From JANXSD01 sp038206385 (GTDB lineage Bacteria; Bacteroidota; Bacteroidia; AKYH767-A; OLB10): a DNA stretch of 17,428 nt. Positions within the stretch are counted from its first letter, which is position 1. The number at the start of each line of letters is the position of its first letter. Below, piece by piece: positions 1-8,496 of this stretch. Both the position numbers and the translations under genes were made by a program. Under the pieces are notes generated by a model. That model saw only the letters and a program-made list of their open reading frames with translations. It made no database searches and was not told where the DNA came from. The stretch lies in the NCBI GenBank assembly GCA_038206385.1, contig JBBRAW010000076.1, positions 1 to 17,428 of the forward strand, read 5' to 3'.

Positions 1-4
1 ATAA

Positions 5-1687
5 TTATAAAATATAATTTGGTAACTGTACAGTAAATGTGCTTCCTTTATTGGGTTCGCTAATAACAGTAATACTTCCATCATGTGATTCTACAATGGC
101 TTTAACATAACTTAATCCTAACCCAAAGCCTTTTACGTCATGAATATTCCCTGATGTTGCCCTGTAAAATGTTTCAAATACACGCCGTTGAACTTCTTTA
201 GTCATACCTATTCCATGATCTGTTACACTAATCATCAAATAATTATTTTCGTTCCAAGATTTTATTTGAACCAAAGGATTCTCAGGAGAATATTTTGTCG
301 CATTATCAATTAAATTAGTAAACACATTTAATAAATGGTTTGAATCAGCATTCACATGAGCGTTGGTGGCATCTAATTGTAATTCAATTTTCCCTTCTCG
401 CTGTTCTACTGGTAAAAAAGCAGAGCCCACAGCATGATGAATAATATCATGAATATCAGAAATTTCTTTTCGTAGAGATAATTCACCTTTATCAATTTGT
501 GCCATTTGTAATACATGCTCCACTTGATTCAACATTCGCTGATTTTCATCTTTAATTACAGAAGTAAAATAATCAAGCTTTTCATAATTTCCATAAACTC
601 GAGGATCACGAATGGATTCATTTGCAATCGCTATTGTAGCAATTGGTGTTTTAAATTCATGAGTCATATTATTTATGAAATCATTTTTAATCTCAGCAAG
701 CTTTTTTTGTTTTAAGACGGTTGTTAATGTATAAATAAAACCTATGATCATTATCAATGTAAAAATAATTGAACTTGCAATAAGAGGCCACATTCCACAT
801 AATAAATAATTAAATTTATTGGGAAAAGTTAAAATTAATTGTTCATTGCGCTTGAAAAAATCATTAGGAAAAAGTGGTAAACGAAAATTTGATATTACTA
901 TACTAGAAGTGTCATTCATGAACTTCGAATAAATTAATTTTCTCTTAAGTGGGTTAGCGATACCAAAATTATATGGTTGATCAATTTCGTGATTATAAAG
1001 TTCAGAATGAATTATTGAGTCAAGAGTTATCGAATCAATTCTACTGAAAATATTTCCATTATGATCTGCAACTTGAAAAGTAAACTTTTGCATCATCGTA
1101 TTTAATTTACGCATTTTTGAGCGCATCCTCTTTTCCGTTTCACTGGCTAATGAATCAAATCGAGCTTCTTCTTGTACTAGATTCTGCTCTTGACTTTTCA
1201 TTTCAATAGCATAAACTTCTTTTGATTGAACATCTTTTTCAACACGAATATCAATAGTTGCAGTATCAGGATGAAGGCGTAAATCACCATCAGGATAACG
1301 ACGATGACGAAGTTCACGAAGATTCACAATTTGTTGGTTAACTGCCTTGGCGAAATTGCTAATCTCAGTTGGTGGTCCTGGAGGAGGAGGAGGGCCAGGT
1401 GGTGATTGTATTAATTCATTCAAAACTTCCTCAGTAGAATCATCACTCGAAAAAGATGAGTTACTAGAATCAGCAGTACTCATGAATTTATGAACTACAA
1501 TCTTCATATTTTCTTTTTGCTCCACTTGATCCACAATATTATTCATGGCAAGCATTACATTCTGACCAAACTGCTGTTCCTTCAATTGCAAATCATGCCT
1601 AATCCAATACGATTGAAGAGCAATCAATCCTAACATGGCTAGACTCATCAATACTACAGTAGACCAGAATCTTCTCTTATTCATCAT
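5..1687 (-). CDS. Sensor histidine kinase of a two-component system
   Basis: This inner-membrane sensor kinase is 560 aa. Membrane segments are seen at about residues 8-28 and 296-322, enclosing a ~270-residue periplasmic sensor region. That region has a proline/glycine-rich run (96-106) and a charged, probably coiled-coil stretch (about 155-205). The cytoplasmic part has a HisKA dimerisation box with the phospho-acceptor His343 in NMTHEFKTP. It is followed by a HATPase domain with an N box (N458-N462), a G1 box DHGIGM (490-495) and a G2 box GFGLGL (520-525). All catalytic boxes are intact, so it should be active. The sensor domain has no family I recognise and the stimulus is unknown. The stop lies 4 bp from the window edge, so a cognate response regulator, commonly the next gene, would be outside. 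Two Met codons start the frame (1687 and 1684), and I took the first. It diverges from the secreted protein at 1809. Confidence 0.95.
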   Translation of the reverse strand: MMNKRRFWSTVVLMSLAMLGLIALQSYWIRHDLQLKEQQFGQNVMLAMNNIVDQVEQKENMKIVVHKFMSTADSSNSSFSSDDSTEEVLNELIQSPPGPPPPPGPPTEISNFAKAVNQQIVNLRELRHRRYPDGDLRLHPDTATIDIRVEKDVQSKEVYAIEMKSQEQNLVQEEARFDSLASETEKRMRSKMRKLNTMMQKFTFQVADHNGNIFSRIDSITLDSIIHSELYNHEIDQPYNFGIANPLKRKLIYSKFMNDTSSIVISNFRLPLFPNDFFKRNEQLILTFPNKFNYLLCGMWPLIASSIIFTLIMIIGFIYTLTTVLKQKKLAEIKNDFINNMTHEFKTPIATIAIANESIRDPRVYGNYEKLDYFTSVIKDENQRMLNQVEHVLQMAQIDKGELSLRKEISDIHDIIHHAVGSAFLPVEQREGKIELQLDATNAHVNADSNHLLNVFTNLIDNATKYSPENPLVQIKSWNENNYLMISVTDHGIGMTKEVQRRVFETFYRATSGNIHDVKGFGLGLSYVKAIVESHDGSITVISEPNKGSTFTVQLPNYIL

Positions 1688-1722
1688 TCCAAAAATACGA
1701 TTTGATTCAATGTCAAAATTTC

Positions 1723-1761
1723 CATTAACTTGACATTAACTTTGTTTGACTAGCCATTAAC
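1723..1761. promoter_or_regulatory. Three phased CATTAAC direct repeats in a divergent promoter region
   Basis: Identical heptamers CATTAAC start at 1723, 1734 and 1755. The start-to-start distances are 11 and 21 bp, so all three lie on the same helical face. They sit in the 121-bp gap between the divergent histidine kinase and the secreted proline-rich protein. Direct repeats of about 11 bp are the usual binding pattern of OmpR/PhoB-family response regulators. An operator for the kinase's own partner regulator, controlling both genes, is an inference. No convincing promoter of the Bacteroidota type (TTTG/TAnnTTTG) at proper spacing was found for either gene. Confidence 0.45.
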
Positions 1762-1808
1762 GCATAGAGCATGAAATATAATGTACTATTGTCAAATATA
1801 AAAAAACG

Positions 1809-2381
1809 ATGAAACTACTCTACAAAATTTTAATGCTCTGCACTATACTCTTTGTTGCTGCAAATAGCAATGCACAAGATTCGAAGAAGCAAGAGAAAAC
1901 CAAATCGCATATTGTGATTGTTAACAATGAAAATGGAAAAGAAACGCGAATTGATACCACTTTTTCGAGTGAGGTTGCAATGAAAGAATTTCTTAAAGAT
2001 CATGATATGGATGCGCCAAATCCTCCAGAGAATCCAATTCCACCAGATGCAGTTGCACCACCCGAACCTCCAATGCCACCTAGTTCCCAACGAAAAGAAT
2101 CGCATCGTGGAAAAGAAGTTGTTTACAATTACCGTTACAATTATGACGACGATGAAAACGAAAATGATGCGCTTATTATTTCATTTGATAAAAAAGAATT
2201 TAGTAAAATAATTGATCAACTTAACAATACAATAAGTGAGCTCGAGAAAGATAAAAACGTAACTCAGAAGTCTATTCAAAAGGAAATTAATGATCTTAAA
2301 AAATCAGTAAATGATTTGTCGGAAAAAACAAAATTAATGCATAAAACCGTAAAAAAAGTAATTATCAATGATATAGAATAA
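1809..2381 (+). CDS. Secreted proline-rich, coiled-coil protein of unknown function
   Basis: This 190-aa protein has a clear signal peptide with likely cleavage after NSNA (residue 22), so it is exported to the periplasm or beyond. No lipobox cysteine follows the cleavage site. The mature part has a short beta-rich region, a proline-rich stretch (71-91, repeated PP and PPxP), an acidic patch (DDDENEND, 113-120) and a C-terminal charged helix (about 128-182) with coiled-coil character. I do not recognise a family. The neighbouring divergent kinase also carries a proline-rich run followed by a coiled-coil in its periplasmic region. The pair may therefore be functionally linked, for example a target or accessory of that signalling system. 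The ATG at 1809 has an A-rich leader and directly precedes the signal peptide, so the start is secure. Confidence 0.85.
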   Translation: MKLLYKILMLCTILFVAANSNAQDSKKQEKTKSHIVIVNNENGKETRIDTTFSSEVAMKEFLKDHDMDAPNPPENPIPPDAVAPPEPPMPPSSQRKESHRGKEVVYNYRYNYDDDENENDALIISFDKKEFSKIIDQLNNTISELEKDKNVTQKSIQKEINDLKKSVNDLSEKTKLMHKTVKKVIINDIE

Positions 2382-2850
2382 AAAAATAGACACTATTAAT
2401 CAGAAATTTAGTTTGTCTTTTGATAATGAGGTAAGAGATTTGGAAGTACATTTTTCATTTGCCTTAAATAAAATCCGAACATTTATTAGTATTCTTCCGT
2501 TCTAAAAATATTATTCTAAGTTAAAAGAGCCTTGTTGAGGTTTGACTATTTTTACAAGCTTAAAAATACTGATTGGTTTGAAAACATACACCCATTATTA
2601 TTTCCCCATCAAAAATTCTACAGTTTTTTTGTAATATTTACTTTATATTTTGAATTAATGAAAGGGCAAACATTTCTTACATCTGATTTATAATTAGTTA
2701 TAAACAATTTACATTCCCAAACCCCATTTTCTATTGACAAGTTGATTTTAGCGCCGTATCCTTGTGTTGTGGGTTTTAGTGGTTTCCCTTAAACAAATGG
2801 GGTATATAATGCTCAGCCATGAAAACTATTCCCAACATAATCTATATTAT
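2382..2850. other. 469-bp AT-rich intergenic region
   Basis: I see no credible ORF here. At 2388-2421 there is an imperfect hairpin (AGACACTA pairing with TAG..TGTCT, 2-nt bulge) followed by four T, a weak candidate terminator for the secreted protein upstream. The right end holds a candidate promoter for the adhesin gene, listed separately. The rest shows nothing I can name. Confidence 0.4.
2734..2764 (+). promoter_or_regulatory. Candidate Bacteroidota promoter of the ice-binding/SprB adhesin gene
   Basis: TTG at 2734-2736 (-33 element), then 20 bp, then TATCCTTG at 2757-2764 (-7 element). The -7 element has one mismatch to the Bacteroidota consensus TAnnTTTG, and the spacing fits the usual 17-23 bp. 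It would give a leader of roughly 80 nt before the ATG at 2851. This is a consensus match only. Confidence 0.3.
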
Positions 2851-3039
2851 ATGAAAAAAAAACTACTATTTAATGCAATATCTATTGCACTATTGTTGTT
2901 CACAAATCTAAGCTTTAGCCAAACACTTAATTTAGGAATACTTTCCTCTTTTGAAGGTTATACAGGAGCAGGAGGAGTTTCAAATGGAGCTGGAACTACC
3001 TGGACAGGCGATGCAGGCACAAATATTGGGATTATTAGC

Positions 3040-3042
3040 TGA
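3040..3042 (+). other. In-frame TGA interrupting the adhesin gene
   Basis: Sequence before and after the TGA lies in one frame and forms one DUF3494 domain. Aligned with the second DUF3494 domain of the same protein (GGIS-G-Y), the stop falls at a glycine (GIIS-stop-F). GGA to TGA is a single base change at 3040. No other long gene here contains internal TGA, and the 133-aa gene at 16157 ends with TGA, so a recoded genome is unlikely. Confidence 0.85.
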
Positions 3043-4260
3043 TTTGGTGCGCCACCTTCTTTTACTGGAAATACTTACAATGCAAATGCTGTAACTTCTC
3101 AGTGCAGAGTCGATTTGTTTAAAGTTTATATTCATCTTAATGATCTTTTTGTTACGTACCCCTCCACTCATGCTCCCGCTTTTGGTGGTGGCGAAACACT
3201 TACCCCAGGAGTTTATTCAATAGGTGGAGCTGGTTCTTTAGGAGGAGCTATTACTCTTGATGGTGGAGGAAATCCTGATGCTTTCTTTGTAATTAAATTT
3301 TACGGAGCAATGACAGCAGGGGCTGGTGCAGTAGTTAATCTAACTAATGGTGCAAAATCTTGTAATGTTTTTTGGATTGCTGAAGGAGCTATTTCTGTTG
3401 CAGCAAATGCTAATATAAAAGGAACTTTATTTGCAAGGATAGGAGCTGTTGGCCTTGGTGCAGGCGCTGTTCTTGAAGGTAGAATGCTTACCTTAGAAGG
3501 AGCTTTAACAACTGGAGTTGGTGCTTCTGTAAGTCCTCCTCCTTTAATTAGCACCATTCCAATATTTTGTGAATCGGGCTGTAGTTCTACTGCTTCTGTT
3601 GATGTTTTGGGCGTTCTTTCAAACTTCGCACTTTATACTAATTTAGGTGCGGTAGCAAATACTAGCACATCGGGAATTGATGGCAATATTGGTACAGATG
3701 TAGGCGGTATAAGTGGTTATAGCTCTTCAGTTATGGTGGGAACTTTTAATACTGCAGATGCGCTTACAGCACAAGCTAACATAGATTTAAATATCGCATA
3801 TACTTCGCTTATGGCTCTGCCCAATACGGTACTTTCCCATGCGCCAGCTTTTGGAACAGGAGAAACAATTAATGCTGGGGTTTATTTTATAGCAGGAGCA
3901 GGATCTTTAGCAGGAACTATCACCTTAGACGGTCAAAATAATCCCAATGCAATATTTGTTTTTAAGTTTGCTGGAGCATTTTCTGTAGGGGCACAATCAA
4001 AAATAATTTTAGCTAATGGAGCTCGTCGTTGTAATGTTTTTTGGATTGGCGGAGCCGGAGTTGCTACTGGTGCTGTTACCATGGGAGCTGGCTCTGTTTT
4101 AAAAGGAACATTTCTTTCCCATGGCGGAGCGTGTAGTTCAGGAGACGGATTGTTTCTAGCGGGCCGACAGCTTTCTACCGGAGGAGCAGTGAATACTTAT
4201 TCAGGTATAATTTACAATAATCCAGTTTGCGTTACTTCTACTTCTTTGTCAACTCACCCT

Positions 4261-4848
4261 ATTTTAGCAGTAGTAGATAATACACCCGCAGTAAATGGAT
4301 TAACAGGCGGAACTACACCTGCATTAACTTTAAATGATAACTTAAACGGAACTCCGGTAGTTATTGGAATAGCTCCAGGAAATGTTACGTTAACAGGAGT
4401 TACTGTTCCAACAGGATTAACATTAAATGCAAATGGTACCGTTACTATTGCACCCAATACACCAGCAGGAAATTATAGCCTTACGTATAAAATATGTGAA
4501 GTTACCAATCCAACAAACTGTAGTTCGGTAACCTCAACTATTGTGGTTTCAGCTCCTGCTATTTTAGCAGTAGTAGATGCAGCAGGACCAATTAATGGAA
4601 CCACAGGAGGTACTAAAGTAGTTAATGTATTATCGAACGATATTTTAAATGGGATACCTGTTAGTATTGCTCAAGTTAATTTAACAACGGTTACTCCTAA
4701 TGCTAATTTGACATTAAATGCCAATGGTTCAGTTGATGTTGCACCAAATTTACCTGCAGGAATTTATACATTGACATACCGAATTTGCGAAAAATTAAAT
4801 CCAATTAATTGCGACCAAGCTATTGTTACTATCAATGTAGTGTGCGGA
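4261..4848 (+). repeat. Two ~100-residue Ig/cadherin-like modules in the adhesin
   Basis: Module 1 starts at 4261 and module 2 at 4561, exactly 300 bp apart. Both begin with the same residues, ILAVVD, and the first 19 bases are identical. Both contain an LNANG..APN.PAG.Y.LTY.ICE core. They look like stalk domains that space the DUF3494 head from the SprB region. Confidence 0.75.
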
Positions 4849-4863
4849 CAAATACAAACACCA

Positions 4864-6264
4864 ACAGTTTCCATTACACAACCAACTTGTACAACAACCA
4901 TAGGAACTATAACAGTTACCGCACCAACAGGAACAGGTTTAACGTATAGTATCAACAGTTCTACTTACCAAAGCGGAACTAGCTTTTCTGGTTTAGCTTC
5001 AGGTAGTTATTATGTTACTGTTAGAAATTTCAGTGGTTGTGTTTCAACGGCAACTGCAGCGGTGATTAATGCGCAACCAGCCACACCAACTGCACCAGCA
5101 GCAGGTTCGGTAACGCAACCAACGTGTACAGTAGCAACAGGAAGCTTTAGCATTACCAACTATAACGCGGCATTCACTTATGTGGTAACTCCATCAACAG
5201 GAGTAAGTGTTTCAGGAAGTACGGTAACAGCAACAGCAGGAACTTATACGGTAACAGCAACATTAGGAGCTTGTACTTCGATAGCTTCAGCAAATGTAAC
5301 TGTGAATGCACAACCAGCCATACCAGCGCAACCAACATTAGGTACGGTAATACAACCAACTTGTACAGTAGCTAAAGGAAGCTTTACCATAACCAACTAT
5401 AACGCGGCATACACCTATATTGTAACTCCATCAACAGGAGTAAGCATTTCAGGAAGTACAATTACAGCACCGGCAGGAATTTATACGATAAAGGCAACAT
5501 TAGGATCTTGTCCTTCGATAGCCTCTTTAAGTGTAACTGTTAATGCGCAAACGACTTCTCCAGTGGCTGCGACAGTTTCCATTACACAACCGACTTGTAC
5601 GACCTCAACAGGAACTATAAAAGTTACAGCACCAATAGGAACAGGTTTAACGTATAGTATCAACAGTTCTACTTACAAAAGCGGAACTAGCTTTGCTGGT
5701 TTAACTTCGGGTAGTTATAGTGTTACGGTTAAAAATTCTACAGGATGTGTTTCATCAGTAACTGTAGCGGTAATCAATGCACAACCAGCCACACCAGCTC
5801 AACCAACCTTATGTGCAGTAACGCAACCAACTTGTACTAAAGCTACTGGTAGCTTTAGTATAACCAACTATAATGCTGCATACACTTATACAGTTACTCC
5901 TTCAACAGGAGTAAGTGTTTCGGGAAGTACAATAACAGCACCAGCAGGAACTTATACGGTAAAGGCAAAATTAGGAGCTTGTAATTCGATTGCCTCTGCA
6001 AGTGTAACTGTTAATGCGCAAACGACTTCTCCATCGGCTGCTACAGTTTCCATTGCACAACCGACTTGTACTATTGCGACTGGAACTATAACAGTTACCG
6101 CACCTACAGGAACAGGTTTAAATTACAGTATTAATAGCACTACTTACCAAAGCGGAACTAGCTTTGCCGGTTTAGCTTCGGGTAGTTATAGTGTCACTGT
6201 TAAAAATGCTAATGGATGCGTTTCAACAGCAATTGTAGCAGTAATCAATGCGCAGCCTACGCCA
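4864..6264 (+). repeat. Six SprB-type modules in order A-B-B-A-B-A
   Basis: Modules: A1 4864-5097, B1 5098-5334, B2 5335-5571, A2 5572-5805, B3 5806-6042, A3 6043-6264. A modules are 78 residues (A3 is shorter, 74) and resemble the SprB repeat (YSINSSTYQSGTSF core). B modules are exactly 79 residues with an ITNYNAA.TY.VTPSTGVS core. Every module opens with QPTCT and closes at an NAQ..P linker. Each module holds two cysteines, probably one disulfide. DNA identity between like modules is high, so recombination or assembly collapse is possible. Confidence 0.85.
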
Positions 6265-6807
6265 TGTAATAACGCTGGCATATACCATACAACAAAAACG
6301 TGTGCCGATTATATAAATAATCCAGGCAGTCAATTGGTCGGGCAGCTGTGTTATACCACTGACTCTAGTAAAATTACTAATGTAACACCTGGTCAGTTCT
6401 TTTATTTTACAACCATAACTGCTCCATCAGCTAGTTTCTGTATTGATATTGTAGAAACACAATCAAGTAATAGTTTAGCGTTATTTGCTATTCAACAAAG
6501 CAATCAAATTACTTTGTGGAATGCCAGTTGCTCAAGTATAGCCACAGGGATACAAATTTCATTGGGACTTGGAAGGGTGTGCATTTCTAATGCTATTCCT
6601 GGAACTCAATATGTGATGTCTGTAAAATATGATTCAAAATCAGTTATAGGTGTAGCGTATAAAGGAACTGCCCCATCATGTTTATACTTATTTGAAAGTA
6701 AGATCAATGGGGTAACTATAGCTGGAAGCAGCACAAGTATCAATATGGTGCCAAACTGTGTAGCAAAAATGTCTAATGAGGGAGTTGGCAATGAAGCAGA
6801 TTATAGC

Positions 6808-7041
6808 TTGAATTCGTTTCCAAATCCATTTAGTGAAAAATTTGGAATATCATTGCAAACACAATCGAATGAGAGAATCAATGTTTTAGTTTACGATGTA
6901 CTAGGAAAATTATTAGATAAAAAGCAAGTGTTAGCTTCAGAATTGGAACAATTATCTTTAGGGATTAATTATTCTTCAGGTGTGTATTTGTTAGTAGTTT
7001 CTCAAGGTGCTCATATTAAGAAATTGCATATTATAAAGAAG
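6808..7041 (+). other. T9SS type A sorting domain (C-terminal tail of the adhesin)
   Basis: The last ~78 residues have the NSFPNPF opening, an LVYDVLGKLL middle and a GVYLLVV..KKLHIIKK ending. These are the hallmarks of the C-terminal signal that directs export by the type IX secretion system in Bacteroidota and is usually removed at the surface. The host should therefore possess T9SS. Confidence 0.85.
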
Positions 7042-7068
7042 TAAGTAAATAATATCTGTCTATCTTTC

Positions 7069-7114
7069 ATATTCGCGTCATTTCAAAATTGTGAAATGAC
7101 GCGAATATTTTTTT
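7069..7114 (+). terminator. Strong intrinsic terminator after the adhesin gene
   Basis: A perfect 17-bp stem pairs 7069-7085 with 7092-7108 around a 6-nt loop and is followed by six T (7109-7114). It starts 25 bp after the adhesin stop codon. Confidence 0.9.
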
Positions 7115-7320
7115 AACAAAAGAAATTAATTTTTCGGGAAACAGTGTAAGAATTCGTACGAATACATATTGCTTAATCACCCTTTTTTCACCTATGTAAA
7201 ACCTAGAAATAATTATTAATTATTTGAAATAATTCAGTTTATTGTTTGTTCATTTTCAAGAGCTTTGATTTGGTATGTTTGGAGCCAGGAAGGGCATATT
7301 TAATTTAATTTGATTCATTT

Positions 7321-7710
7321 TATCACTTAGTACCAATTAAAAATCGACAGTATGTTTTTATCACCAACAATTTTACCATCACTACTCAGGAGGTTGCAAT
7401 AGGATATAAGAAAAGATTATATGTAGAAATATTCTTCAAGATGATGAAACAAAATTTTCAACGGCATTACTACAATGGTGAAAACGAGAATGCTATTAGA
7501 ACACAAGTATGGTGTACACTTATCACACAACTATTACTCACCATACTTCAAAAAAATCCTCTTACAGAAAAAGTTTTCTTTACGAAAGCCACAATGGTAA
7601 GAATTCATCTCATCAGCATGCTTAATCTCTTTGAATTGTTGCGTAATAGTCAACGAGGTCATTTGAAAAAAGAATATAACTTGTCACAAATAAGCCTTTT
7701 CTTTACATAG
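7321..7710 (+). pseudogene. IS4-family transposase remnant (C-terminal part)
   Basis: The open frame 7321-7710 gives about 129 residues matching the C-terminal end of IS4-family transposases. The IS4 signature Y-x2-R-x3-E-x6-K is intact, with Tyr at 7405, the third DDE-type catalytic Glu at 7426 and Lys at 7447. It is followed by the typical NAIRTQVWCTLITQLLL and VRIHLISMLNLFELL segments and a short tail ending near its natural stop (TAG 7708). The same frame continues upstream to about 7264 with a plausible fragment (LEPGRAYLI) but meets TAA at 7306. The N-terminal two-thirds, with the first two catalytic Asp residues, is missing. A shorter ATG start at 7441 exists but is internal. I saw no clear terminal inverted repeats. 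Confidence 0.75.
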
Positions 7711-8122
7711 AACAAAAAATGGCAAGGGGGTACTTGCTTTAAACTAAAAATTCGCCACTCGTGGCTTTTCTTTAATTTGGTCGTCTATTAATTTAGTCGG
7801 TCAAAAGTGATAGTATTTAATTGTTCTAATTTTGATTAACCCTCAATAGAGATGCTTCCTGGAGCAAGTGCTGATTCACTTTACCCTTTGCTTCGTAGAA
7901 ATTATTCTTATTAAAGTATTCATTAAATTTTAAGAATGGGTTAAGCAATTGAGCTGATGGATCACAAAAAACTATTGCAGAGATTTTGATTAGCATTTAA
8001 CACCAAGGATAAAACTTATTGTAGTAGAATCGAAGCTTGATGCAAAGAAAAAAAATTGTACTCTACTTATTAGATAACGATTACACAATAGAGGAATGTA
8101 GAGCAGAGTTCAACTCAATAAA
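7711..8122. other. Degraded inter-element region with unrecognised frames
   Basis: Two small frames are visible. On the minus strand, 7826-8017 is open for 63 codons without an ATG. Its translation is protein-like (DPSAQLLNPFLKFNEYF...) but matches nothing I know. On the plus strand, 8040-8180 encodes a 46-aa ATG ORF that overlaps the next remnant in another frame and is probably part of its decay. I see no regulatory structure. Both frames are most likely relics. Confidence 0.3.
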
Positions 8123-8325
8123 TGCATTGTTTGTGAAAAACGGTTTGGATCAACTACCGGAATACTTTTGTGGAATTTAAAGAATAAAACTAAGTACCCA
8201 ATTTATTTGAATTGTTTGTCCGTAAAAAAATAGTATAAGAAATAGGCCTTAGCATTCAAACATCTTTTGATTGGCGATATAAAATATTAAGCTTATTAAA
8301 AGAGCACACACATGATGTGGAATAG
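8123..8325 (+). pseudogene. IS1595-like transposase remnant, frameshifted
   Basis: Frame 8123-8233 reads CIVCEKRFGSTTG, the second CxxC half of the zinc ribbon that opens ISXO2/IS1595-type transposases. It then reaches a stop at 8231. About 6 bp later, in a different frame, 8239-8325 reads EIGLSIQTSFDWRYKIL, the helix-turn-helix segment that follows the zinc ribbon in the same family. Adding one base near 8239 restores a continuous SIREIGLSIQTSFDW reading. The DDE catalytic domain is missing after 8325. The remnant is short and doubly broken, so the family call is fair rather than firm. Confidence 0.55.
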
Positions 8326-8496
8326 CAAGAAAAAAGTGAACATATAAATATGATATAAACCTTCATTGTTTAGGTTAGTATTTATTACATGATGAAATTT
8401 TACTTTTATTAAACTTGGGATAAGTAAACAAAAAAAGAAATCAACAATTCTGTTTATGAATCATGGCTAAAACAATCGAAACAATTTTAAAATGAA

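Larger units (their letters stand above)
2851..7044 (+). pseudogene. Giant secreted DUF3494 (ice-binding-like) / SprB-repeat adhesin with T9SS tail, interrupted by in-frame TGA
   Basis: Read through one stop, the frame encodes 1397 residues. In order they are a signal peptide (1-23, cut before Gln24), a first DUF3494 domain (about 26-228), a second DUF3494 domain (about 249-455), two ~100-residue Ig/cadherin-like modules, six SprB-type modules (672-1138), a Cys-containing region I do not recognise (about 1139-1310) and a C-terminal type A T9SS sorting domain (about 1320-1397, ending in KKLHIIKK). DUF3494 proteins include ice-binding adhesins, and SprB modules occur in surface gliding adhesins. 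Codon 64 (3040-3042) is TGA in the same frame as everything downstream. The next possible initiator is a TTG at 3115 that cuts into the first DUF3494 domain and removes the signal peptide. As read, the gene cannot make a secreted product. A recent nonsense mutation or a sequencing error are the main explanations. ATG 2851 is the start because the signal peptide begins there. Confidence 0.8.

Noticed and set aside
1371..1405. G-rich plus-strand tract that could form a two-tetrad G-quadruplex
   Set aside because: It is simply the complement of codons for the kinase's proline/glycine run; G runs are mostly two bases long.
1690..1697. TATTTTTG on the minus strand, an exact TAnnTTTG match before the histidine kinase
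   Set aside because: It ends 2 bp before the start codon and its best -33 partner is only 16 bp away, so transcription would begin at or inside the ATG.
2764..2850. Upstream in-frame extension of the adhesin gene before ATG 2851
   Set aside because: It would put about 29 non-signal residues ahead of a perfect signal peptide and would overlap the candidate promoter.
3040..3042. TGA read as selenocysteine or as a glycine/tryptophan codon in a recoded genome
   Set aside because: The aligned residue is Gly, Trp is encoded by TGG, no other large gene has internal TGA, and the gene at 16157 uses TGA as its stop (though a TAA follows it closely). A point mutation or sequence error is simpler.
4764..4955. 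Minus-strand ORFs inside the adhesin repeats (also at 3300-3557, 4254-4457, 5174-5359 and 5481-5663)
   Set aside because: They are antisense shadows of repetitive Thr/Ser/Ala-rich coding sequence; similar shadows recur in equivalent modules.
3115..7044. Independent gene starting at TTG 3115
   Set aside because: The TTG encodes a conserved-looking Leu inside the first DUF3494 domain, has no signal peptide after it, and the upstream frame supplies the missing domain part and signal peptide.
8040..8180. 46-aa plus-strand ATG ORF as a separate gene
   Set aside because: It overlaps in another frame the recognisable zinc-ribbon fragment of the IS1595-like remnant, so it is probably a by-product of that element's decay.
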